DNA of 5,007 bases from Flavobacterium sp. (GTDB taxonomy: Bacteria > Bacteroidota > Bacteroidia > Flavobacteriales > Flavobacteriaceae). Both the position numbers and the translations under genes were made by a program. The stretch spans positions 1-5,007 of the forward strand of contig SEBM01000313.1 of NCBI GenBank assembly GCA_004296145.1, read 5' to 3'. Shown here piece after piece: positions 1 through 4,941 of the stretch. Under the pieces are notes generated by a model. It was given only the letters and a program-made list of their open reading frames with translations. It made no database searches and was not told where the DNA came from. Within the stretch, counting starts at the first letter, position 1; every line of letters begins with the position of its first letter.

Positions 1-33
1 TGAAGAATTTGTTTGATTTGATGTAGATATAAT

Positions 34-67
34 AAAAAAGTAGCGCAGGGTTTAAGCCCTGCGTTAC
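34..67 (-). terminator. Intrinsic terminator, distal of a tandem pair
   Basis: An 11-bp stem pairs 40-50 with 57-67 around a 6-base loop, with one G-U pair and a GC-rich core (GCGCAGGG/CCCTGCG) that stands out in this AT-rich DNA. Read on the minus strand, the stem runs straight into six T residues (complement of 34-39), so it is oriented to stop leftward transcription from the 126-residue gene. Read on the plus strand there is no T-run after it. Confidence 0.65.
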
Positions 68-77
68 TGTTTAAACA

Positions 78-106
78 AAAAAGCTCCGTTTTTAACGGAG
101 CTTTTT
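78..106. terminator. Bidirectional intrinsic terminator
   Basis: A perfect stem pairs AAGCTCCGTT (81-90) with AACGGAGCTT (94-103) around a 3-base loop. A-T pairs extend it to 78-106, which gives a T-run on either strand. It lies about 25 bases below the stop codon of the minus-strand gene that ends at 130. It could also end a plus-strand gene lying left of the window. The two hairpins are separated by a 10-bp palindrome, TGTTTAAACA (68-77). Confidence 0.85.
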
Positions 107-129
107 AATTCTGTAAAAATATCAAAACC

Positions 130-510
130 CTAAACAGCTCTCGCCATCGTCACTTTATCACAAGCTTTTTCAATTTGCTCATCTGTAAATGGAGATAAGG
201 TTTTAACTAAATATCTGCTGGTTTTGAGACAGCTAAGCATTTTTTGTCTTAATTGGAGATTGTTGCCATGTTCAGTATCGAGTAGCAACTCGAAGATTTC
301 TTGTAGGTAAATTGGTTGTTCTTTAAATTCGCCGTCAAAGCAAATGTTTGAAACGAAATTTGCCACCGATGGCATTACATCTCGATGTGATGTTTTTTGA
401 TTTTCTCTTGTCATATTGAAAATATTAAACGCACGAAACCCTCGCTTTAGATGTGACAAAATACCTATAAAGATAAATTTACTAGCCTTTCGGTTTAAAC
501 TACTCATCAT
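130..510 (-). CDS. Uncharacterised 126-residue protein
   Basis: I do not recognise this family. The protein has no signal peptide and no convincing membrane span. The first 30 residues are basic (NRK at 6-8, HLKRGFR at 20-26). The rest reads as helices, with an amphipathic stretch around 66-80 (PIYLQEIFELLLDTE), another around 86-104, and a helix around 109-118 (TDEQIEKACD). There are three Cys (57, 94, 117), without a paired metal-binding pattern. The start at 510 is the first Met after an in-frame TAA 21 bases upstream. A second Met follows at once, and Met33 (codon 412-414) would give a 94-residue protein without the basic segment. No clear Shine-Dalgarno site precedes any of these starts. 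It has its own promoter (586-620) and two terminators below, so it is probably transcribed alone. Codon use resembles that of its neighbours. Confidence 0.7.
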   Translation of the reverse strand: MMSSLNRKASKFIFIGILSHLKRGFRAFNIFNMTRENQKTSHRDVMPSVANFVSNICFDGEFKEQPIYLQEIFELLLDTEHGNNLQLRQKMLSCLKTSRYLVKTLSPFTDEQIEKACDKVTMARAV

Positions 511-548
511 GGCGAGGGTTCGCTTATGTTAACTTATAAAAAAGTTTC

Positions 549-565
549 AAAGATTTTAAATCTTT
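549..565. repeat. 17-bp palindrome in the leader of the 126-residue gene
   Basis: AAAGATTT (549-556) and AAATCTTT (558-565) are perfect inverted arms around one central base. The site lies between the predicted transcription start near 579 and the start codon at 510, so it could be an operator or a weak RNA hairpin. The arms are AT-rich, so chance is a real alternative. Confidence 0.35.
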
Positions 566-585
566 ACGTTGTATTTTGTCGTTGA

Positions 586-620
586 CAAACGTACAAATAT
601 AAATTTTACGAATCAACAAA
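586..620 (-). promoter_or_regulatory. Promoter of the 126-residue gene (Bacteroidota type)
   Basis: On the minus strand the -7 box is TACGTTTG (complement of 586-593), an exact match to TAnnTTTG. A TTTGTTG stretch (complement of 614-620) supplies the -33 element with about 20 bases of spacing, close to the usual 19. The predicted start of transcription is near 579, which leaves a leader of about 70 bases. Confidence 0.6.
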
Positions 621-650
621 AAAAGATGTAAATTCTTACTTTTTTCACAT
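618..650 (-). terminator. Weak terminator after the DoxX gene
   Basis: Read leftward, ATGTGAA (complement of 644-650) can pair with TTTACAT (complement of 626-632) as a 7-bp stem with one G-U pair and an 11-base loop. It is followed by C and seven T residues (complement of 618-625). It lies about 10 bases past the DoxX stop codon. The stem is short and AT-rich, so termination may be leaky. Its T-run overlaps the -33 element of the next promoter. Confidence 0.4.
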
Positions 651-659
651 TCAATTCTA

Positions 660-1082
660 TTAATATTTTTTCTTCCCAAACAAAACAGAAAGCGCCCCAG
701 TAGACCACAACGCAATAAAAATCAAAGCGGGCTGAAAGAACAATCGAAGCAAACGAGCCTGATCGGTGTCAAGTCCGAAAGCGGGAGTTCCGTTTATGTA
801 TTGTGCTATGTTTCCCGGAAAAACTAAAACATAAAATACAGCAAGTGCAATTCCGACTTGTGCTTTATATCTTGTTAGAAAAATCATCGCAAGACCTAAC
901 ATAATTTCTACAACTCCGGAAAGTATCACAACCAAATCCTTATCAAGCGGGACCCAATTAGGAACCTGAGCTTGAAAATCTTCACGCTGAAAAGTAAAAT
1001 GCCCAATGGCAGCAGATATCATAAATAATCCAAGTAATATTCTACCGAAATTCTGAAATTTTGAAGTGTGTATATTTTCCAT
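660..1082 (-). CDS. DoxX-family inner-membrane protein
   Basis: A 140-residue integral membrane protein with four hydrophobic helices at about 12-28, 50-70, 73-90 and 114-134, which is the length and layout of the DoxX/DoxD-like superfamily. Family-like features are GHF at 27-29 at the end of helix 1, the VPNWVP segment (40-45) before helix 2, SGVVEIMLG (55-63) with its acidic residue inside helix 2, FPGNIAQYING (88-98) after helix 3, and RLLRLFFQPALI (110-121) leading into helix 4. Biochemical roles in this broad family are poorly defined. Some members are linked to quinone or thiol redox chemistry, but nothing here identifies a substrate. The C-terminus ends in a basic GKKKY tail, consistent with a cytoplasmic end. 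The start at 1082 follows an A-rich leader (AACTAAAAAATAAAT), has an in-frame stop just upstream, and lies about 50 bases below a TAnnTTTG box. It is probably a single-gene transcript. Confidence 0.9.
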   Translation of the reverse strand: MENIHTSKFQNFGRILLGLFMISAAIGHFTFQREDFQAQVPNWVPLDKDLVVILSGVVEIMLGLAMIFLTRYKAQVGIALAVFYVLVFPGNIAQYINGTPAFGLDTDQARLLRLFFQPALIFIALWSTGALSVLFGKKKY

Positions 1083-1132
1083 ATTTATTTTTTAGTTCGT
1101 TTTTTTTTAGATGAGTTTTTAAAACACCTACT

Positions 1133-1140
1133 CAAATTTA
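1133..1140 (-). promoter_or_regulatory. -7 box of the DoxX gene promoter
   Basis: On the minus strand the sequence TAAATTTG (complement of 1133-1140) matches TAnnTTTG exactly and lies 50 bases upstream of the start codon. No TTTG lies at the ideal distance: the nearest copies leave 14 or 25 bases of spacing. The -33 element is therefore poor, which would suit an activator-dependent promoter. The left arm of the long inverted repeat begins just upstream, at 1161. Confidence 0.5.
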
Positions 1141-1160
1141 CAATATTTACCTGGCAAATC

Positions 1161-1231
1161 TTTTTCAAAGTTTATGTCCAACGCTTGTGTAATCTCCATG
1201 TTATATATTTCAGACATAAACTTTAGAAAAA
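1161..1231. repeat. Long inverted repeat between divergent promoters
   Basis: AAAGTTTATGTC (1167-1178) and GACATAAACTTT (1213-1224) are perfect 12-base inverted arms 34 bases apart. With one unpaired base (1225), pairing continues through TTTTTC (1161-1166) and GAAAAA (1226-1231), giving 18 paired positions. It lies between the -7 box facing left (1133-1140) and the one facing right (1265-1272). No T-run follows it on either strand, so it does not look like a terminator. It could be a pair of binding sites for one regulator acting on both promoters, or the ends of a decayed mini-element. Confidence 0.6.
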
Positions 1232-1264
1232 AAATATTTCAAATTTTAACAAAAGACAATTATG

Positions 1265-1272
1265 TATATTTG
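1265..1272 (+). promoter_or_regulatory. -7 box of the three-gene operon promoter
   Basis: TATATTTG is an exact match to TAnnTTTG. About 17 bases upstream is only TTTT (1244-1247) in place of TTTG, so the -33 element is imperfect. Transcription would start near 1279, leaving a leader of nearly 90 bases before the ATG at 1367. I saw no better match in the gap. Confidence 0.5.
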
Positions 1273-1366
1273 TAATAAAAAACCTTAAAAACACTTTTAA
1301 TACTTTCGCAGGAAAAGTAATCCTTTTGCATAAGTAATTTGATTTAAAACCGTAAAAACCAATATT

Positions 1367-1882
1367 ATGAGCGATTTTCAGAATCAGGAAAATGAATCAT
1401 CGAGTCTTGAGGACAATACTCTAAAATTTGAAAAATACAAATTCAACATTGAATTGCTAAAATGGTTTATCGGAAGTGTAGCTTTAGTTATCATAACCTT
1501 TATAATCGATAACGGCTTTAAGGAAAGAACCGCAGGAGTTCAGGAAATGGAAGCCTATGACAAATATGTAGAAATTATCCTTAAAGCAGATAATATAGAA
1601 GACCGATGGAAATTAGCACAATATTTTTCTACTGTAACTCCAACAGAAAGACTCAGAGAAAGATGGATCGCCTACAAAGACTCTATAAGTAAAGATTATA
1701 AAATCTTTAAAGCATTAAAAGAAAAAGAATTTGAGTTACAACAAAAAGATTCACTCAAAGAAATTAGGGTGTCTTCAACCATCATACAGCTTAACGCAGT
1801 TCAAAATCAATTAGCGCCTTTTGAGAAAAAATTAATCAGTTCTAAAGATGCTTTGGAAAATACCTCAGGAAATAAAAAATAA
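1367..1882 (+). CDS. Single-pass membrane protein with helical C-terminal domain
   Basis: An uncharacterised 171-residue protein and the first gene of the operon. Residues 1-29 are polar, with an acidic stretch (QENESSSLED) then Lys-rich. One hydrophobic helix follows at about 31-47 (LKWFIGSVALVIITFII). The next segment (58-110) looks like the conserved core: a helix around EMEAYDKYVEIILKADNI, then DRWKLAQYFSTVTPTERLRERW (79-100), with the compact motif AQYFSTVTP at 84-92. Residues 103-160 are charged and helical and may form a coiled coil. Lysines before the span weakly favour a cytoplasmic N-terminus and periplasmic C-terminus, but the orientation is not certain. The TM anchor plus helical tail suggests a scaffold or partner-binding subunit rather than an enzyme; no catalytic motif is seen. 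The ATG has an A-rich leader without a Shine-Dalgarno site. Confidence 0.85.
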   Translation: MSDFQNQENESSSLEDNTLKFEKYKFNIELLKWFIGSVALVIITFIIDNGFKERTAGVQEMEAYDKYVEIILKADNIEDRWKLAQYFSTVTPTERLRERWIAYKDSISKDYKIFKALKEKEFELQQKDSLKEIRVSSTIIQLNAVQNQLAPFEKKLISSKDALENTSGNKK

Positions 1883-1923
1883 TCCCATCCAAAACTCAAA
1901 CTAAACCATAACCAACCAAAACC
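1870..1923 (+). promoter_or_regulatory. G-free translation leader of the second operon gene
   Basis: From the end of the first operon gene to the ATG at 1924 the plus strand has no G at all (1870-1923), and its last part is built from AACCA-like units (1903-1923). Such a leader cannot form a G-C stem within itself. This fits Bacteroidota starts that depend on an open, A-rich site rather than on Shine-Dalgarno pairing. It carries no promoter or terminator that I can see, which supports co-transcription with the gene before it. Confidence 0.4.
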
Positions 1924-2301
1924 ATGAAAGACAAAAGAACAGCATTAGATACTTTGTATTTTGTAAATGAATCAAATAAAAAAGTTTCTCTTGAAATAAT
2001 AACCGGAGGTTTGGGACAAACCAGCACATTTGATGCAAAAATTGAAGGTATTCTGGATATTAAAAAAGCAAATGGCAGTATTCCGCAAACCATTATTAGT
2101 GACAACAAAACTTTAAATGGAAAAATCCTGACTATTGCCTGCACCATTACTGATACTTCGAGAGATACCAATTATACCGAGTTGAGAATAAGATTGAACG
2201 GCGGAATTATGTTTGTTGAATATCCTTTATTTGCTAATGTAGAAAATGAAGGCGACACTGTTGATTATCGTTGTGTAATTCGTTTTTTTAATCCTTCGTA
2301 A
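1924..2301 (+). CDS. Small beta-rich protein of unknown function
   Basis: A 125-residue protein that I cannot place by name. It has no signal peptide, membrane span or Cys-pair pattern, so it is predicted to stay in the cytoplasm. Alternating hydrophobic residues suggest seven or so strands (about 10-15, 20-27, 35-43, 66-75, 85-92, 95-101, 112-122), as in a beta-sandwich. Distinctive stretches are ITGGLGQTS (26-34), ITDTSRDTNYTELRIRLNGG (75-94) and the closing CVIRFF (117-122). There are no obvious catalytic residues, so a binding or structural role is an inference. It lies 41 bases after the membrane-protein gene and 2 bases before the next gene, so it is almost certainly translated from the same transcript. 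The start is the first ATG of the frame. Confidence 0.8.
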   Translation: MKDKRTALDTLYFVNESNKKVSLEIITGGLGQTSTFDAKIEGILDIKKANGSIPQTIISDNKTLNGKILTIACTITDTSRDTNYTELRIRLNGGIMFVEYPLFANVENEGDTVDYRCVIRFFNPS

Positions 2302-2303
2302 TT

Positions 2304-3539
2304 ATGAAAAAGTTACTAATCTTATATAGTTTTTTCTGTTTATTAGCGGCTAATCTATATGCACAGGACATTGAAGTTGATATTTTAAAAGCACCGTCTT
2401 CGCCTGCTTCAAATTTATTGGGTATTGCGACAACTGATATTGACAAACCTACAGATATTTCTTCTTTTATGGTTTCTGTGCAATCTGCCAGCAATTCTTT
2501 CACATCGTTTCCGTCAAATTATTCGATGGATTTTTCACCGTATTATTTACTTGCAAAAGGTAAAACAGATTTTACAACAAAGGGATTGCAAAATACAGAT
2601 TTCAAAAACATTTTTAAACAAACATTGGTTATTTCGTTAGCCATTTCAAATCCTGATTCAACAAATACATCTTTTAATTATAAAAGCACTTATGGCGGTT
2701 TAGGATTTAAATTTTCCATTTTTAGAGGTCAGTACGATTCTATTACAAAAGCGAAACTTGATTCTATCACAACTATTCAGGACAAAATTAATCAGCTTTC
2801 AAATACAGAAATAGAAGAATGGCTGAACAGTAATGATGAAGAATATAAAACATTATTACAGAAACGAAAAGATTTACTAAAAGGCGCGGTTACAGCCGAA
2901 GAAATAACAAAAGTTATTGAAAGCGAGAAATATAAAAAAGTACAGGATCAACTAAATGACAAATTTGAAAATTTCAAAAAATCAGATGAGAAAGCAAAAT
3001 TATTTGATGAAATAAGAATAATAGCAGCAGATTTTCAAACCCAGAGAATCGGTTTTTCATGGGATGTAAATGGCGGTGTCAGCGGAGAATTCAGAAACAG
3101 AAATTTTGATAACAGTAAATTATTCAATGCCGGAATCTGGACAAACTTTGGATATACAAATGAAAAAGGAATTGCTTTTTTGGGACTTTTAAGGTATTTA
3201 TATAATCCGGACAAAATTTTGGCTTTGGATAATAATATAAATGAATTTGAAGATATATCAACTTTAGACGCAGGTGCGCGTATTGCTTATTCTAAATCGC
3301 AATCAAAATTTAGTTGCAGTATTGAAGGAATCTACCGAAGTGTTTTAAATGGAAATCAAATTGATCCTTCATGGAAAATGATTTTTAATGCGGATTATTC
3401 GGTATTCAAAAATAAAAAGCTAACCTTTTCATTTGGAAGAGATTTTGACGGAACGATTTCGAAAGACGGTAACCTGATTGCAGCTTTAACGCTTATTGCA
3501 GGTTTTGGAAACAACAAAATTTCACAACCAAAACGCTAA
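2304..3539 (+). CDS. Secreted, probable outer-membrane beta-barrel protein
   Basis: A 411-residue protein with a clear Sec signal peptide: MKK, a hydrophobic core to about residue 17, and likely cleavage after LYA (18-20) to leave an N-terminal Gln. There is no lipobox. The mature start has the pattern PSSPASNLLGIATTDIDKPTDISSFMVSV (31-59) followed by YSMDFSPYYLL (73-83), which looks like strands of a barrel wall or plug. Residues about 145-240 form a long, highly charged helical insert (KINQLSNTEIEEWL, KYKKVQDQLNDKFENFKK). From about 247 to 402 alternating amphipathic strands return (RIGFSWDVNGGVSGEF, LFNAGIWTNFGY, SKFSCSIEGIYRSVL, KLTFSFGRDF, LIAALTLIAGFG), typical of Bacteroidota outer-membrane barrels. 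It ends with a short polar tail rather than a terminal aromatic. The start is fixed by the signal peptide and sits 2 bases after the previous stop, implying translational coupling. Function is unknown. Confidence 0.85.
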   Translation: MKKLLILYSFFCLLAANLYAQDIEVDILKAPSSPASNLLGIATTDIDKPTDISSFMVSVQSASNSFTSFPSNYSMDFSPYYLLAKGKTDFTTKGLQNTDFKNIFKQTLVISLAISNPDSTNTSFNYKSTYGGLGFKFSIFRGQYDSITKAKLDSITTIQDKINQLSNTEIEEWLNSNDEEYKTLLQKRKDLLKGAVTAEEITKVIESEKYKKVQDQLNDKFENFKKSDEKAKLFDEIRIIAADFQTQRIGFSWDVNGGVSGEFRNRNFDNSKLFNAGIWTNFGYTNEKGIAFLGLLRYLYNPDKILALDNNINEFEDISTLDAGARIAYSKSQSKFSCSIEGIYRSVLNGNQIDPSWKMIFNADYSVFKNKKLTFSFGRDFDGTISKDGNLIAALTLIAGFGNNKISQPKR

Positions 3540-3688
3540 TAAAATAATTTTAGCATTCTCTAAAAACAGGTATTTATACGCATATCCAAAACAAAAATTA
3601 GTTCTATAATTGCAATGAATAATTTTAACCTTAATTTTTTTAGTTAATCCGCAAGGAATTGTAAATGAAACTTTTTTTTGGAACAATT
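3540..3688 (+). other. Gap between operon end and its terminator
   Basis: This 149-base AT-rich stretch has no convincing gene. It contains TATAATTG (3605-3612), seven of eight matches to the -7 consensus, with no proper -33 element. It also has an 8-base T-run (3672-3679) without a good stem before it and a short weak stem, TTTTAG/CTAAAA (3548-3553 with 3560-3565). It may be 3' untranslated RNA of the operon, or may encode a small RNA ending at the hairpin at 3689-3728. Confidence 0.3.
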
Positions 3689-3728
3689 AGTGAGATTTAA
3701 ATTCGTAGAGATTTGAATCTCACTTTTT
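3689..3728 (+). terminator. Intrinsic terminator of the three-gene operon
   Basis: AGTGAGATTTAAAT (3689-3702) pairs with ATTTGAATCTCACT (3711-3724) as a 14-bp stem with one G-U pair and an 8-base loop. It is followed by a T-run (TTTTTATTTT). Orientation favours rightward transcription. It also sits just below the stop codon of the leftward 114-residue gene and may act on that transcript too, but there is no good T-run on that strand. Confidence 0.8.
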
Positions 3729-3747
3729 ATTTTAATTTCTATCTCAG

Positions 3748-4092
3748 TTATTCCTTTAAATTATAATAAAAGGGATAATCCGGATGATCAAAAACCGAAT
3801 CATCTGCATCTAATGATTCCTGAATATCTTTAGGAATGTACTGATTTAAAACTTCATAGTACATTTTGTGAATGATGGAGTAAGCGCCAAAATCCCTGTT
3901 TCCAAGAAAATTATCTAAATCTTCAATTGTTGGATAATGCGCCGGTTGATGAAAAAAGCGGTTAAACTCCTCAAAAGTTTTATACATCAGCATAAAATCT
4001 TTAAGCTTGATTTCGATGGTTCTTTCTTCATTTAAAGAATCTAACCCAAACTCAATCTGCTGATTTATTTCTTTAGATTTTTCGATATTCAT
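3748..4092 (-). CDS. Small acidic protein downstream of the SUFU-domain gene
   Basis: An uncharacterised 114-residue soluble protein without a signal peptide or membrane span. It is acidic, with a cluster around 92-105 (ESLDADDSVFDHPD) and an aromatic-rich end (YPFYYN, 106-111). Other distinctive stretches are FHQPAHYPTIEDLDNFLGNRDFGAYSIIHKMYYEVL (47-82), probably helical after a His/Pro/Tyr turn. It begins 14 bases below the SUFU-domain stop codon with a Shine-Dalgarno-like AGAAGG, so the two are co-transcribed. Small acidic partners next to SUFU-type genes suggest an immunity or immunity-accessory protein. That is inferred from context only; I do not recognise the family. Confidence 0.8.
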   Translation of the reverse strand: MNIEKSKEINQQIEFGLDSLNEERTIEIKLKDFMLMYKTFEEFNRFFHQPAHYPTIEDLDNFLGNRDFGAYSIIHKMYYEVLNQYIPKDIQESLDADDSVFDHPDYPFYYNLKE

Positions 4093-4095
4093 TTG

Positions 4096-4101
4096 CCTTC
4101 T
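4096..4101 (-). promoter_or_regulatory. Shine-Dalgarno-like site of the 114-residue gene
   Basis: AGAAGG (complement of 4096-4101) lies only 3 bases before the ATG. It falls within the 14-base gap after the SUFU stop codon. A purine-rich site like this is unusual here, where most starts have none, and it supports the ATG at 4092. The spacing is shorter than usual. Confidence 0.4.
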
Positions 4102-4106
4102 TTATA

Positions 4107-4775
4107 TTACAACAGATTTTTTCTTTCCAAATCAACAACCTCTTTTGTGTTGGCTTTTATTAATAAATCAAGGAATTTGTTGTAGCCATTTTCAATTTTA
4201 TATTCCAATTCGTTTTTGTAGACCGGGAACAAACTGTAGATATTTATTTTTCTGTTTTCGCTGTAGAATTCAGTAAAATCTTCTTCAAAAGTTACAGAAG
4301 GCAAAACTACGCAACCTGCAAAATCGGTTTCTTCCGCATACGGTTCTAAATCTACATCTGCTTGTAAACTATGCCCGATTGCCAGCCAGGATTCATTCTG
4401 ATGCGGAACTCTTGCGGCTTCTTTGAGCATTGAGATAATCCAGCTGTTTTTTTCTTTTCCGGTATACACTTCAGCAAATTCAATATCTTTCGGAATCAGA
4501 ACCATCAGTTCGCAAAACTCATAGTCTTCCGGATTTTCGATACTTTCGGGTACATTCATTTTTAATAAACTCATTCCGGAAGTGATCAAAATATTAAAAT
4601 TACTATCGGCCTGATTTATTAAAAACACATCTAAATGAAAATCTAACGAAAGCATTTCATGAAAAACGGTAATTTCATCGTCTTCAAAAAACTGGCTTAA
4701 ATGCTCGTCAAGACTTTCAATATTTTCATAAAAATGTTCTTCACCATTAATGTCCTTCAGTATATCTCTTTCCAT
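4107..4775 (-). CDS. SUFU (suppressor of fused) domain protein, probable immunity protein
   Basis: A 222-residue cytoplasmic protein whose main part (about 36-208) matches the bacterial suppressor-of-fused domain. Family hallmarks in order are FHEMLSLDFHLDVFLI (38-53), the signature ITSGMSLLKMNVP (64-76), YEFCELMVLIPK (85-96), SWIISMLKEAARVPHQNESWL (111-131) with GHSL (134-137), CVVLPSVTF (155-163), and the C-terminal YSLFPVYKNELEYKIENG (180-197). In bacteria this family is known from comparative genomics as an immunity protein that binds and neutralises toxins of polymorphic secretion systems. It is related to animal SUFU, a binding protein with no catalytic activity. About 35 extra acidic residues precede the domain. 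The start at 4775 has an in-frame TAA 9 bases upstream. It is the first gene of a two-gene operon with the 114-residue protein. No cognate toxin is within the window, so its target cannot be named. Confidence 0.88.
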   Translation of the reverse strand: MERDILKDINGEEHFYENIESLDEHLSQFFEDDEITVFHEMLSLDFHLDVFLINQADSNFNILITSGMSLLKMNVPESIENPEDYEFCELMVLIPKDIEFAEVYTGKEKNSWIISMLKEAARVPHQNESWLAIGHSLQADVDLEPYAEETDFAGCVVLPSVTFEEDFTEFYSENRKINIYSLFPVYKNELEYKIENGYNKFLDLLIKANTKEVVDLERKNLL

Positions 4776-4827
4776 TTCAAATTATTTTGCTGTTAATATT
4801 TCTGCAAAAGCGTGCTTGTAAAACTAC

Positions 4828-4857
4828 CAAATTTTTCTATAAAAAGCACTTTCCAAA
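4828..4857 (-). promoter_or_regulatory. Promoter of the SUFU operon
   Basis: On the minus strand AAAATTTG (complement of 4828-4835) matches seven of eight positions of TAnnTTTG. TTTG (complement of 4854-4857) lies 18 bases upstream as the -33 element. Predicted transcription starts near 4821, leaving a leader of about 46 bases before the ATG at 4775. Confidence 0.5.
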
Positions 4858-4941
4858 ACGCTTGTTCTGATTTTAAAACTGCATTTAATTCCTAAAACCT
4901 AATTGTAGCGTCAGAGATTATCATTTAATATATTGGAGAAC

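Noticed and set aside
1..26. Possible C-terminal tail of a plus-strand gene entering from the left
   Set aside because: All three plus frames close within 26 bases, and nothing shows which, if any, is coding. There are too few residues to judge.
524..715. Minus-strand ORF of 63 residues
   Set aside because: It overlaps the end of the DoxX gene in another frame, runs through its terminator and the next promoter, and has low-complexity composition.
1161..1231. Long inverted repeat as an insertion-sequence remnant
   Set aside because: No target duplication or transposase trace is visible, and the loop is only 34 bases. A regulatory site between divergent promoters fits better, though this is not proven.
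1896..2171. Minus-strand ORF of 91 residues with hydrophobic stretches
   Set aside because: It is antisense to the small beta-rich protein gene, and the hydrophobic look comes from the reverse of Lys/Asn-rich codons. No promoter is seen.
2288..2503. Minus-strand ORF of 71 residues
   Set aside because: It is antisense to the signal peptide and early mature part of the barrel gene, whose frame is clearly coding.
2425..2640. Plus-strand ORF of 71 residues
   Set aside because: It is an out-of-frame shadow inside the barrel gene.
3615..3647. Ten-residue ORF in the gap after the operon
   Set aside because: It is too short, has no ribosome site, and is Asn/Phe-rich as expected from AT-rich noncoding DNA.
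3646..3679. Hairpin plus T-run as an earlier operon terminator
   Set aside because: The AATCC/GGAATT stem is short and bulged, and lies about 10 bases from the T-run, so it would not act as a canonical terminator.
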